This document shows, piece by piece, positions 8,024 through 17,027 of a DNA stretch of 64,000 nucleotides. The stretch lies in the NCBI RefSeq assembly GCF_049671645.1, contig NZ_JBATVG010000007.1, positions 62,001 through 126,000 on the forward strand, written 5' to 3'. The translations under genes and the position numbers were made by a program. The stretch is from Castellaniella sp049671645 (GTDB lineage: Bacteria > Pseudomonadota > Gammaproteobacteria > Burkholderiales > Burkholderiaceae_B). Numbering within the stretch: position 1 is the first letter of the stretch; each line of letters starts with the position of its first letter. A model generated the notes under the pieces. That model was not told the origin of the DNA, searched no databases, and was given only the letters and a program-made list of their open reading frames with translations.

Positions 8024-9481
8024 ATGAACACCCCCGACACCGCCCGTCATCCCGGCGCGCCCGTGCAGGCGCAAGCCTCCCTCGCCGAGCAGACCATTGC
8101 CTTTCCGGACCTGGAAGTTTCCGAGGCGCTGATTCGCCGCTTCGATCAGTCCGGCCCCCGGTATACGTCCTACCCCACGGCGGACCGCTTTCAGCGGGAC
8201 TATCCAGCCTCGTCCTACCAGGCGCATCTGGCGCGGCGGGCGAGCTCCGCGCGGCCGGCGCCTTTGTCGGTGTACGTGCATCTGCCTTTCTGTGAGTCGC
8301 TGTGCTATTTTTGCGGCTGCAACAAGATCATCACCCAGGACCACAGCCGGTCGGCCGAATATCTGGACATCCTGTTCCGGGAAATGGATCTGGTCAGCTC
8401 GCACCTGGGCGCGGCGCGGCAGACGATCCAGCTGCATCTGGGGGGCGGCACCCCGACGTTCCTGAGCGCGGCGGAATTGACCTCGCTGATGGACCATGTC
8501 CGCCGCCATTTCGATTTCACGCCCGATGCCGAACTGGGGGTCGAGATCGACCCGCGCACCGTGACGCCGGATTCCCTGGTCATGCTGGCGGGTCTGGGCT
8601 TCAACCGCACCAGCTTCGGCGTGCAGGATTTCGATCCGCAGGTCCAGGCCGCCGTCAACCGCATCCAGCCTTACGACATGGTGCGCACCGCCCTGCAGGC
8701 CAGCCGCGACAATGGCTTCCAATCCATCAACGCCGATCTGATCTACGGACTGCCCAAACAGACGCTGGACAGTTTCAGCCGGACGCTGGACCAACTGATC
8801 GAACTGTCGCCGGATCGCATCGCGCTGTACAACTACGCGCACTTGCCCGACCGCTTCAAGTCGCAACGCCTGATCCATGCCGAGGACCTGCCGTCGGCCG
8901 ACACCCGGCTGCAGATCTTCCTGATGTCGGTGCGCCGGCTGCTGGCGGCAGGCTACGTCTACATCGGCCTGGATCACTTCGCCAAGCCCGACGATGAATT
9001 GAACCGGGCGCGGCTGGACCGCAGCCTGCACCGCAATTTCCAGGGATATACGACGCGGGCCGAGTGCGATCTGGTGGGCTTCGGCATTTCCGCCATCGGC
9101 AAGATCGGCGATGCCTACGTGCAGAACCATCATTCCCTGAACGCCTATCGCGCCGTGCTGGACCGGGGGGAACTGCCGACCGCCAAGGGCTTTGATCTCA
9201 GTCCCGACGACGTCATCCGGCGGGAAGTGATCATGACGCTGATGTGCAGCATGCCGCTGGATTTCGCCGCATTCGAGGATCGTCACGGGCGGTCTTTCCA
9301 GGCCTGTTTCGCCGATGAACTGGCGCGCTTGCAGCCGTATGCGGATGCCGGCCTGCTGGAAATCGACGAACGGGGCGTGCGTGTGCAGCCCCGCGGCCGG
9401 GTCTTCGTGCGCGCCTTTGCCATGCTGTTCGACCAGTACGTGCGCCGCCCCCGCGTGGCGACTTATTCGAAATTGATCTGA
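8024..9481 (+). CDS. hemN: Oxygen-independent coproporphyrinogen III dehydrogenase (radical SAM)
   Basis: 485 residues (E. coli HemN has 457). It catalyses the two oxidative decarboxylations of coproporphyrinogen III to protoporphyrinogen IX without O2 in the cytoplasm. The radical SAM cluster motif is C90-x3-C94-x2-C97, followed by Gly-Cys99 as in HemN, within HLPFCESLCYFCGCNK. The SAM-binding GGGTP follows, and GFGISAIGKIGDAYVQN and the C-terminal HemN domain are present. The start at 8024 is chosen because AGGAG (8011-8015) sits 8 bases upstream; in-frame starts further left lack this. The FNR-like box at 7906 suggests anaerobic induction. The 3' end overlaps the convergent DUF454 gene by 19 bases. 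Confidence 0.96.
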   Translation: MNTPDTARHPGAPVQAQASLAEQTIAFPDLEVSEALIRRFDQSGPRYTSYPTADRFQRDYPASSYQAHLARRASSARPAPLSVYVHLPFCESLCYFCGCNKIITQDHSRSAEYLDILFREMDLVSSHLGAARQTIQLHLGGGTPTFLSAAELTSLMDHVRRHFDFTPDAELGVEIDPRTVTPDSLVMLAGLGFNRTSFGVQDFDPQVQAAVNRIQPYDMVRTALQASRDNGFQSINADLIYGLPKQTLDSFSRTLDQLIELSPDRIALYNYAHLPDRFKSQRLIHAEDLPSADTRLQIFLMSVRRLLAAGYVYIGLDHFAKPDDELNRARLDRSLHRNFQGYTTRAECDLVGFGISAIGKIGDAYVQNHHSLNAYRAVLDRGELPTAKGFDLSPDDVIRREVIMTLMCSMPLDFAAFEDRHGRSFQACFADELARLQPYADAGLLEIDERGVRVQPRGRVFVRAFAMLFDQYVRRPRVATYSKLI

Positions 9482-9864
9482 TCGTCGGATTCCGGCTGGC
9501 CGTCGCGGGGACGCGTCGGCAGGCGCCACAGGTAGATCGTGACGCCGATGCCGGGAACCAGCAGCAGCCAGCGGGCCCAGGGCACGGGCATGATCCAGGC
9601 CGATATCGCCAGGGACGGCCACATCAGGGCCAGCGCCACGCATTTGCTGCGCAAGGGGATGCCGCGCCCCGATTGAAAGTCGCGAATATACGGACCCAGG
9701 ACACGATGGGACATCAGCCAGACATGCAAACGCCGCGAACCGCGCATATAGCAGAACGCGGCCAGCAGCAGGAAGGGCGTGGTGGGCAGCAGGGGCAGAA
9801 AGATCCCCAGCACGCCCAGCGCCAGGGCCAGTGTGCCCAGCACGGTGTACAAGGCGCGGATCAT
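9463..9864 (-). CDS. DUF454 (YbaN-type) inner membrane protein
   Basis: 133 residues. The N-terminal motif LGVLGIFLPLLPTTPFLLLAAFCYMRGS is the DUF454/YbaN signature, followed by HxWLMSHRVLGPYIRDF and a second pair of membrane helices. YbaN-type proteins are small inner membrane proteins of unknown function. In beta- and gammaproteobacteria they often sit beside denitrification or haem genes, as here between hemN and a Crp/Fnr regulator. The ATG at 9864 is chosen because the product then begins at the first hydrophobic segment. Confidence 0.88.
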   Translation of the reverse strand: MIRALYTVLGTLALALGVLGIFLPLLPTTPFLLLAAFCYMRGSRRLHVWLMSHRVLGPYIRDFQSGRGIPLRSKCVALALMWPSLAISAWIMPVPWARWLLLVPGIGVTIYLWRLPTRPRDGQPESDDQINFE

Positions 9865-9960
9865 GATCCGGATTCTAGCAACCCGGAGGCGCCGCGTGGT
9901 CCGGCCCGGGCGGGCGACGATGCGCCGCGCCACGGACGCATCCGGGATCTGCTGGCCCAG

Positions 9961-10599
9961 GTGCCCTTGTTCAATGAACTGCCGGTGGCCGAGCTGGAGC
10001 CGATCGTCCTGGGGACCAGCGAGATTTCGGCGCGCCGCGGCGAGATCATCTTTCATCGGGGCGATCCCTGCGTGGGCTTCCACGTGGTGGTCTACGGCCA
10101 GGTCAAGCTGGTGTTCGTGTCGGCCTCCGGGGTCGAGCGGGTGGTGCGCCTGATCGGGCCTGGCGATGGTTTTGGCGAGGCCCTGATGTTCATGGGCCAG
10201 AACTACATCGTCACGGCCGAGGCGCTGCGCGACACGCTGCTGCTGCACGTCGGGCGCGATGTCCTGTTCGAGCAGATCGACCGCCATCCCGGCGTGGCCC
10301 GCAAGATGCTGGCGGGCTTGAGCCGACGGCTCTACAGCCTGATGGGCGACGTGGAGGCATACACCCTGCACACCGGCGCCCAGCGGCTGATCGCCTTTTT
10401 GCTGCGTTCGTGGCCCGGCGAGGCCGGGCAGCCGTTTCGCATCGAAATCAGCAAGTCCATCATCGCCTCGCGCCTGAATCTGACGCCGGAACACTTTTCC
10501 CGCATTTTGCGCGAACTCAGCGAACGCGGCCTGATCCGGGTGCGCGGGCGGGAATTCACGGTGCTGGATGTCGAGGGGTTGAGGGCGTATCGCGGGTGA
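9961..10599 (+). CDS. Crp/Fnr-family transcriptional regulator (DNR-like), start uncertain
   Basis: About 212 residues from the GTG at 9961. There is an N-terminal cyclic-nucleotide-binding-type beta-roll (GDPCVGFHVVVYGQVKLVF, then GPGDGFGEALMF), a dimerisation helix (about 110-140), and a C-terminal HTH with SRLNLTPEHFSRILRELSERGLI. The FNR cysteine cluster is absent, so it is not a 4Fe-4S sensor. A DNR/NnrR-type NO- or haem-responsive regulator is a reasonable inference from the neighbours (hemN, NnrS-like gene). Coding similarity seems to extend upstream (HGRIRDLLAQ), but that frame has no ATG, GTG or TTG for a long way. A good Shine-Dalgarno plus GTG at 9896 is in a different frame. The true start, or a small frameshift near 9896-9950, is unresolved. 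Confidence 0.8.
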   Translation: MPLFNELPVAELEPIVLGTSEISARRGEIIFHRGDPCVGFHVVVYGQVKLVFVSASGVERVVRLIGPGDGFGEALMFMGQNYIVTAEALRDTLLLHVGRDVLFEQIDRHPGVARKMLAGLSRRLYSLMGDVEAYTLHTGAQRLIAFLLRSWPGEAGQPFRIEISKSIIASRLNLTPEHFSRILRELSERGLIRVRGREFTVLDVEGLRAYRG

Positions 10600-11420
10600 T
10601 TCCCTGTTGGCTTCTTTCGGCCAGGAGCGGTCGGTCACGACAGGCCCGCCGGCTGGCGCTGCGCAACATCACGGCAAAATGGAGCCGATCCGCCCATGAC
10701 TGGGAGCAGGCCATGAATCAATTCGCCATCCTCTATGAGGATCGATTCAGCCCGCATTTCCGTGTAATGCTCAACCCGTCTCAAACACGGAATTTCTGAC
10801 AGCCCCGTTACGACCGACTGGTTTTTAGTAGCCTAGCCAGGCCGTACTCTTTGAGTCGAGCATGGAACAGGCACTTTCCGGCAACCATATGAAACACCTA
10901 GGCTTCTCACCATTACTCCCTTGGCGCCGTAGGGGTTAAAGAAATTCGCCCAAGTCGATTGCTGTACACCGAATTAGTGTTTTGGTAATGCTGCACTTGC
11001 AGTGACAAACTTCGATCTTGCTGAGCGCATGTCCTTTGCTTTGTTGCGCAAGGTGACGCCAAAGAGTATGGCCACGCCATCGTGAAGATCGGGGAAAACT
11101 ACTATGCCCCAACCTTGCAATCCCGGCAGTTGCAGAGCCTGCGATACCGTCTGCACAGCGAATACACAAAGCAGGAGCTCCGGCAAATTGTTCTACAGAA
11201 CCAAACTGTCGGCAAGACATCTGGCGGCTTTGCACACGTCTACCCTCCTGGCCTGAGGTCTAACGGCGATATCGTCTTCGAATTGATCTCCGGTCCAGAC
11301 TTTATAGTCCGGGGATGCCTAACGCCTAGATGCCCCCCGCCGTTTGTGCAGCCTGCGATTTGCCATGCACGGTTGCTTCTTTCGTAAAATGCATTGCCGG
11401 GGAACTAGAAAGGGGGAGCC
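10600..11420. other. Left junction of the accessory island, mostly non-coding
   Basis: Up to about 10.74 kb the sequence resembles the GC-rich backbone; after that composition drops. A 28-codon frame (10713-10799, product beginning MNQFAILYEDRF) has a good Shine-Dalgarno (GGGAG) but ends abruptly, and looks like the 5' stub of a disrupted gene. Between 10800 and 11080 no coding region or clear regulatory structure is visible. The fragment at 11082 follows. No tRNA, integrase or obvious direct repeat marks the junction. Confidence 0.5.
11082..11387 (+). pseudogene. Unrecognised gene fragment
   Basis: 101 codons from a GTG, with no Shine-Dalgarno. The first 75 residues (KIGENYYAPTLQSRQLQSLRY, then a hydrophilic alpha-type stretch and FAHVYPPGLRSNGDIVFELI) look like genuine protein. 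The open frame extends left to 11025 without a start codon, and the last 25 residues are unlike coding sequence. This suggests the interior piece of a decayed gene at the island edge. I do not recognise the family. Confidence 0.35.
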
Positions 11421-14400
11421 GTGTCAGGATTCGAAGATGTGCGTCTGCCTAAAGGCATGCGGACACCGCTGATGGTGCGCTTCGAATTGCGGCAGATGTT
11501 CGATCGCTGGTTGCCGCGATTGCGTCAACCGCGTTTCGTCTCCGAATCTGACGCAATGGTCGACGAACTGAGTCTACTCGACCTGTGCGAGCACTATCGA
11601 TTGGAGTATCCAGGTGACGCTGCGGACGTAGCCAAGGCTTGGGACGAATCGAAGGAGCGCATTTCTGACGGAGGTCCAACGTTCGCTGACCTCGTGCATT
11701 TTGGCTGGGTGTTCTTCGACGGCGGCCGTTGGGTGATGCAGCGCCCACCTGTAGGCACGTTCTCGTATATTACCTACCCGAGCCCAAGCACAAAGACCTT
11801 TTTGATGGGGCTTTGCAAGCCCCGGCTTGTTGCGAGGACTGATACGCCGCCTCCGGCTGCTCAAGATCTCGCCGCCAAGATAGTGGCTGAAGGCTGGCTC
11901 GGCTCGCACATTCCTACTAAGGACCCTGACTGGCTTGCAGGCCGGCTGTGGGAACGACTGTGTCCGAAGTCGCAGCCTCACGCCAAGGACAATGGCAACA
12001 ACACAATTCAGGCAGCGACTCCTGCTGAGGATGAGGCCCGTGGCTCGCCGACATTGCTGGACGCTGATGCCGAAACTGTTGACCGAGCCTTCTTGGAATG
12101 GTCTGCGTGGTGTGATGTCCTTGGCAATATCTGCAGATGGGACATTGGCTGGGGGCACACTGAGAGGCAGTATTGCCGTGAGGCTGCACTCCGAGTCCTT
12201 GAGCGCCAAACCCTTTGGGGCACTTGGAACAACGACGCCGAGCGTTATGCCGACGTTCTCGAAAAGACACTTGCGATTCCACGGGATCAACTGCGGTATG
12301 GCGGAGCGCCGAGAACGGCAACGCCGCGGACATTGGTATTTCGAGCCGACTGGCTGAATTGGCCAGAGGTTGAACATCTCATGATGACACGGCTCGGCGT
12401 GAGCACGGTCAGCTTTGCATTTGGCCTGCTTTGCTCCGAACTTGAGAAAACCGATACTGGGCCGAGCATCACGGCCGTGGTGGCGACTGTTATATCGTTC
12501 GCAGCCGATCATCCAATGGCATTTCAGCAGCTCTTGTTGCGAGTCGATACCGTGCCCACGCTCTTGGTAGACATGCTGATGCACTCGCGTGCTGCCAGTC
12601 TAGCTGCCAAATTGGTCATCGAGTGGAAGTCGAAGTCCGGACGGGATACTGACCGTAATGTGAGCCGTGACGCACAGACTAAAGCATTTGCAGTCCAAGA
12701 CGCACTATCGTTCCTAGCTTACCACTTGGATAATGGCATACTTGACTTCGAAGAATGCGCGTCTTTGATTACGTGGTGCTATGACGGAGGCGCCGGGGGT
12801 CAGAGGGGCGTTGCAGATTCACGGAGGACCGTTGGTCAACAGCTTCTCAGGATGGTCGCAAAAGAAAAGGAAGAGCTTCAGTCCGTAGTGCTGCAGTGTC
12901 TCGTAGGCCAGATGGCTTACCAGAATAACGTGCCCCGGGCGCGCTTTGCGGGAGTGCTTCACGGACTGTGCTTCCTTTCTGGCGCGACCGAGGTCGACCT
13001 TGTGCCAATCGTCGCACTGTATTCAAAATTTGCACGCGACCTAAACCTGGATTGGACCGACGCATCCAGCTTGTCCGCAGAGTTGGCTGCGCGACTCGTC
13101 GCGACCGCATTCACACAAACGGTATCCGACCGCGATGCGCTGCTAGTGCCATTCGATAGCGCAAAGCTTTTGAGAGAGGTGCCAGAAAAGGAAAGACCTT
13201 CCCTGCACTCCTCTATTGCTAGAACATTGAGGGGGCACGTACGGTTGCTTGCACGCGCCGTGGCCGGTTGGCCTGACGCCGACATACCGACGGAACTTTT
13301 CCGTGCTCTGCATACGCTCATTTCGCGTAGTGTCATTGAGCATGACGAAAAAGGCCGTGTCGGGGCCCTCACGGACAGGTACAGCCCAAGCCGCTATTAC
13401 CTTTCACATGAAGAGGGGTCGCCAGCCCAAGACCTCGCGGCTGCATGGCGGCGGCTGGACAGCAACTGTAAGGAAACCATGCTGCAGGCGCTTGCTCAAT
13501 CCGATGACCCGGTGCTTCTTGCCGAGCTTTGCCAGAACCTGCCCGCCGAGGCGAAGCCTGATATCCAAAAAAGGCTGCGGCAACTGAAACCGGGAGAAGC
13601 TTCGACGCCTTGGACCTGGCCGGAGCTACAGCACCGTATCGAGTCCTTGTTGGTCGCAGGCGAATACGGACTTGCCCGGGAGCATCTGGATGAAACTCAG
13701 CAGAAATTAGACTGCGCGCCTTCGCAGTTTCGGCTTGGCTTTTTTGGCCTTGAGCTCCGACTGTTTCTGAAGGAGGGGAACTGGACTGCACTCGATGCCG
13801 CGATCATCCCATCGGAGCTGGATGCACCCACGGCGCGACAGGCGCGCGACCAATTGGACTTCTACCGGGCGACCTCCCAACTGTTGCGTCCAGGCGGTAA
13901 TCTAGCAGAGGCTCGACTCGTACTGCAGCGCCTTGCAGCGAGCCCCGGTGCAGCGGCTGCATATAAGGAGAACGCCTTCGCGGTTGCCATTCAGCAGCTT
14001 CTGAGGCCATCCCTTCATCCATTGACAGGCGCAGACAAGGTGACCGGCGAGGGGCTGCTTGCAGAAATCAATGCCGCAGTCACTGCGGACAAGAATCTAG
14101 CTAGTAACACCTTTCTCGCCAACCGCGCGCTGCTCATGCTGGCCTTGCAAAGGCCTGAGGATGCATTGGAAAGTGTGGCTGCACGTCGTCAGGATAGGCG
14201 CAGCTCAAACCTCGAACTCATAACCGTGCTTGCAAAGTCCGCGATGGGGTTACGGGGTGAGGCGATGGCGATATTGGATGCAGCCATCACCGAGTTTGGT
14301 ACTGACGAACAGCTTATTGCGCTCAAGAACGATCTCCAAGCTGGTGACGGTGCATCTAGTGTTGCTTCAGCATCGGTTGTTGTCGATCCGGTTCAGTCCA

Positions 14401-15062
14401 TCCGGGCCTCCTTGCAACAGTTGACCGAGCTTCCGCCGTCGCAGGTCGGTGACATACTCGGTCCACTTGGCCGCGGAGTTCGAGGCTATCTCATACGGCA
14501 AGTCTCACGTGCCGTTGCTGCGCTTCAACATATGGCGGCTATGCTTCGAGATCGAAAAAATGCTGAAGACGAGGCTAGGTTTGAGGACGATCTCAACACT
14601 GCTGTCCGAGAGGTGCTGGGGGCTTCGCTTGTAGTGGCGAAGTGGGATGTGGCCGATCAGGCGCTCGGCGGAGCAACTGCAAACGGCAATCCCGGCGAAC
14701 GAGATGCCGTTATCAGGGTGTCTGGTCAGGAAATAGCCATCTATGAGGCGCTCGTCTGTTCTGGAGTTAAGCAGACTAATATCAAGGAGCATTTCGACAG
14801 ACTGTTGACATACGGTGTCTGCGACATCTATTTCCTCGCCATTTACTCGTACGCGAAGGAGATCAAACTGCTTCTCGATTATGTCGAAGAAATGCTCGAA
14901 AACGAGGTTCCTCCCGGTCTCGCATACCTTCGCTGTGAATCTCTAGGGCCCCCCGATTACGAGACAAGCGGGTATATCGCAACTTATCGTGTCGACCACC
15001 GTGAAATCGCGGTGGCGTTCTTGATTGTTGACCTTAGGGCATCGCGGCCTACCGCGACTTAG
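11421..15062 (+). CDS. Large orphan protein, possible C-terminal nuclease-like domain
   Basis: 1213 residues, starting 4 bases after GGGGGAG, a strong Shine-Dalgarno. No signal peptide or membrane segment is visible. The N-terminal 170 residues are mixed alpha/beta (PTFADLVHFGWVFFDGGRWVM). Residues about 300-1020 are almost wholly helical with recurrent short Leu/Ala-rich helices, consistent with a HEAT/TPR-like solenoid. The C-terminal 125 residues are different: GERDAVIRVSGQEIAIYEAL (1092-1111) followed by NIKEHFDRLLTYG and hydrophobic beta strands. The spacing of Asp1095 and Glu1109 recalls the D...E-x-K core of restriction-endonuclease-like folds, with Leu in place of Lys. I do not recognise a named family. 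The setting in an island with a DUF2971 gene and an IS suggests a defence or stress role, which is inference only. Confidence 0.8.
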   Translation: MSGFEDVRLPKGMRTPLMVRFELRQMFDRWLPRLRQPRFVSESDAMVDELSLLDLCEHYRLEYPGDAADVAKAWDESKERISDGGPTFADLVHFGWVFFDGGRWVMQRPPVGTFSYITYPSPSTKTFLMGLCKPRLVARTDTPPPAAQDLAAKIVAEGWLGSHIPTKDPDWLAGRLWERLCPKSQPHAKDNGNNTIQAATPAEDEARGSPTLLDADAETVDRAFLEWSAWCDVLGNICRWDIGWGHTERQYCREAALRVLERQTLWGTWNNDAERYADVLEKTLAIPRDQLRYGGAPRTATPRTLVFRADWLNWPEVEHLMMTRLGVSTVSFAFGLLCSELEKTDTGPSITAVVATVISFAADHPMAFQQLLLRVDTVPTLLVDMLMHSRAASLAAKLVIEWKSKSGRDTDRNVSRDAQTKAFAVQDALSFLAYHLDNGILDFEECASLITWCYDGGAGGQRGVADSRRTVGQQLLRMVAKEKEELQSVVLQCLVGQMAYQNNVPRARFAGVLHGLCFLSGATEVDLVPIVALYSKFARDLNLDWTDASSLSAELAARLVATAFTQTVSDRDALLVPFDSAKLLREVPEKERPSLHSSIARTLRGHVRLLARAVAGWPDADIPTELFRALHTLISRSVIEHDEKGRVGALTDRYSPSRYYLSHEEGSPAQDLAAAWRRLDSNCKETMLQALAQSDDPVLLAELCQNLPAEAKPDIQKRLRQLKPGEASTPWTWPELQHRIESLLVAGEYGLAREHLDETQQKLDCAPSQFRLGFFGLELRLFLKEGNWTALDAAIIPSELDAPTARQARDQLDFYRATSQLLRPGGNLAEARLVLQRLAASPGAAAAYKENAFAVAIQQLLRPSLHPLTGADKVTGEGLLAEINAAVTADKNLASNTFLANRALLMLALQRPEDALESVAARRQDRRSSNLELITVLAKSAMGLRGEAMAILDAAITEFGTDEQLIALKNDLQAGDGASSVASASVVVDPVQSIRASLQQLTELPPSQVGDILGPLGRGVRGYLIRQVSRAVAALQHMAAMLRDRKNAEDEARFEDDLNTAVREVLGASLVVAKWDVADQALGGATANGNPGERDAVIRVSGQEIAIYEALVCSGVKQTNIKEHFDRLLTYGVCDIYFLAIYSYAKEIKLLLDYVEEMLENEVPPGLAYLRCESLGPPDYETSGYIATYRVDHREIAVAFLIVDLRASRPTAT

Positions 15063-15209
15063 ACTGCTGCTTTAACGGGCCAACGGCCGCAATGGGTCGG
15101 ATGCGGGCAGTCATAAATGGCTGCTTCCGACCCGAAGCGGACGCAGGTCGGCGTCTGATATGGGGGAAGGCAATTTCGGACACTCTGTTCAATTCACGTC
15201 AGATAAGCA
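15063..15209. repeat. Hairpin spacer downstream of the large orphan gene
   Basis: GGGTCGG (15094-15100) pairs with CCGACCC (15127-15133), with an inner GCAG/CTGC pair. This gives a long interrupted stem-loop followed by GAAGCGGAC. It resembles the non-coding palindromic spacers often found beside accessory genes in Betaproteobacteria. It lacks a T-run, so it is not a typical intrinsic terminator. Related sequence recurs at 16334-16367, 17018-17030 and 19430-19442. Confidence 0.5.
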
Positions 15210-16220
15210 TCACTTATCTGGAAATGCGGGAAATGTGTTGGGCAGGTACCCAAAACAAGTCGAGTTGACTACTCGAATCCCTCGCTCCCGGAACCAAGTG
15301 GCCATGAAGTGAGCCTTGTGCGGTGGACAACGAGGATCGATAGCAACTGATTCGACTAGATTAACCGAGCAGTTTACAAACTCGTGCTCTGGAATCTGGA
15401 CTGTAGATATCCAGCCCCAAAACCGAAAATTTTCTTTGAGTAGGCTGTGGTACTGATGTGTTGGCTCAAACATCGCCTGGTCATCCAGCATGTTTGCCGA
15501 GAAGGTCTCTTCCCCAATTCTCACACTCAGCCGCACCTCGGCTTCATGGCTAAAACTGGCATCCTTCAATCTACACGTTGTACGTACGTCAGAGAATCGA
15601 CGCTGTTCTTCACGCTCCCAATAACGGGGATTAATTTCTGTAAGACTGGGTCGTTCACGACCCATCCGCTCGTAACGCTCATCAAGGCGCTGCCTGGCCT
15701 TGGCACGCCTACCAATTCTGTGTGAGATGTCTGCAAGATTTTCGTACGTCACAGGCTCAATACTTCCCATAACTGCAACCGCTACACGCTTACCGAGATC
15801 CGACGAGTTCAGTCGCAGCAACGAGTACTTCGAGGCAAGGTTCTCTACAGCTGGAAGTAGTTTCGAGACTGTTGTTGACACACGTACCGAGCAATGATCA
15901 GGAGAGTAGAGCGCCCACATCGCGACAGACTCGGCATTTCGGGACCAGCAACTGATATAGTGACTTTGCTTAACCCTGTCATGCATCCGACGAGCAGTTT
16001 CTGCATCAGACCATCCCATCCCGCAGCCGCTACCTGGTTGAGTCAACTCAAGCTGGGTGAGCAGCCTATCGATTCCCTCGTTCCTATCACTAAACGTATC
16101 CGCGCGGGAGAACATTAGCGTCATACTTGAGCACATTGCTGCTGCACTGAAGAAGTCCATCGTTCTGTAGAGCACCGTATCTTCTGGCAGTGTTGGAGCA
16201 ATCGAAATGAGTGGTGACAT
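15210..16220 (-). CDS. DUF2971-type protein
   Basis: 336 residues. It has the DUF2971 pattern: an early LYRTMDFFSA, then FSRADTFSDRNEG (37-49), and CWSRNAESVAMWALYS (91-106). The late motif DASFSHEAEVRL carries the conserved E-x-E-x-R. DUF2971 proteins are cytoplasmic, of unknown biochemical function, and are common in defence islands and on mobile elements. The gene is convergent with the 1213-residue gene, and nothing indicates a shared promoter. The start at 16220 is the only Met before the conserved region at a typical distance. Family assignment is by motif pattern and is moderately sure. Confidence 0.72.
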   Translation of the reverse strand: MSPLISIAPTLPEDTVLYRTMDFFSAAAMCSSMTLMFSRADTFSDRNEGIDRLLTQLELTQPGSGCGMGWSDAETARRMHDRVKQSHYISCWSRNAESVAMWALYSPDHCSVRVSTTVSKLLPAVENLASKYSLLRLNSSDLGKRVAVAVMGSIEPVTYENLADISHRIGRRAKARQRLDERYERMGRERPSLTEINPRYWEREEQRRFSDVRTTCRLKDASFSHEAEVRLSVRIGEETFSANMLDDQAMFEPTHQYHSLLKENFRFWGWISTVQIPEHEFVNCSVNLVESVAIDPRCPPHKAHFMATWFRERGIRVVNSTCFGYLPNTFPAFPDK

Positions 16221-16333
16221 AGCGGATTCGTGGGAAAACAGTATTTGTAGATTGCGTTCAGCGAAATGGGTCTATCGGAGCGCTCGCTTCTAGCTCTTCC
16301 GACTTTCTAGTCTCTTGCAATCAAACTACGGCC

Positions 16334-16367
16334 GTCGGCTTCTGGCCGATTGTAGTCAAAAGCCGAC
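16334..16367. repeat. Palindromic spacer
   Basis: GTCGGCTT (16334-16341) and AAGCCGAC (16360-16367) form an 8-bp inverted repeat with an 18-base loop that holds a second arm pair (GGCC at 16330-16333 and 16344-16347). It lies between two minus-strand orphan genes and shares the CTTCTGGCC core with the spacers at 17020 and 19430. Confidence 0.5.
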
Positions 16368-16428
16368 CGACCGGATCCGACCTAGAGCGGACTGCCGCTT
16401 GAGTGACAGGTTAGGTCTGATTAATGGG

Positions 16429-16842
16429 CTAGGGGTGTGCATCTTTGATATGTTGTTCAAGCCCTCTTCTCCACTTTCCACAAACTGGGCACTTGAATTT
16501 TGTAAGTCGGTTAAGAACGCGATAGGTACTGGTTTTTTCAAGTTTGGATACGCTGTGATTCAGCATGTACTCAACCCGCTCGTAGCTCATTTCTGCATCG
16601 CGACATGAGCTAATTTTTAGACTGAGAAATTTCTCAGATAGTCTAGAGGTTGGGTTGTTGATTCCATGTTTTTTGTAGAGCAGCAGGAGGCCTGCAACCA
16701 ACTCACAGAAACTAGTTGAGTAAGTGATGGCGAAATTTGCTCGGCCGACATTTAATACGCTAATACCAGTTGGGCCGATTCGGGCGCACTCATTCAAAAG
16801 TACACTCTCATCACGAATAAATTTGGGGTCGTCACTGGGCAT
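16429..16842 (-). CDS. Small orphan protein with a C-terminal C2H2 zinc finger
   Basis: 137 residues. The last 20 residues carry C118-x2-C121-x9-H131-x4-H136 in a KCPVCGKWRRGLEQHIKDAH context. This is a plausible classical C2H2 zinc finger with a basic turn, so nucleic-acid binding is possible. The N-terminal 110 residues are mostly helical and not recognised. The gene's base composition is AT-rich compared with the backbone, consistent with horizontal acquisition. No partner gene overlaps it. Function unknown; a DNA-binding or regulatory role is inference. Confidence 0.6.
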   Translation of the reverse strand: MPSDDPKFIRDESVLLNECARIGPTGISVLNVGRANFAITYSTSFCELVAGLLLLYKKHGINNPTSRLSEKFLSLKISSCRDAEMSYERVEYMLNHSVSKLEKTSTYRVLNRLTKFKCPVCGKWRRGLEQHIKDAHP

Positions 16843-17027
16843 AGCGAAAATACCTAACTTGTTATATACCGGGGATTTTCAATTTAACACAGAGATCTGT
16901 GATACAACGTGGGAACGAGAAACCTTAGAATATCGTATGGAGCAAGACAGAAACGGCCCGAATCGGTACCGTTTATGATCCAGAAGATCGCCAACGGTCA
17001 AGCCTGCGTTGTCGACTGTCCGCTTCT

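Noticed and set aside
10936..11235. Minus-strand frame opposite the island-edge fragment
   Set aside because: No Shine-Dalgarno, and its translation has no protein-like pattern; the plus-strand reading is the more protein-like.
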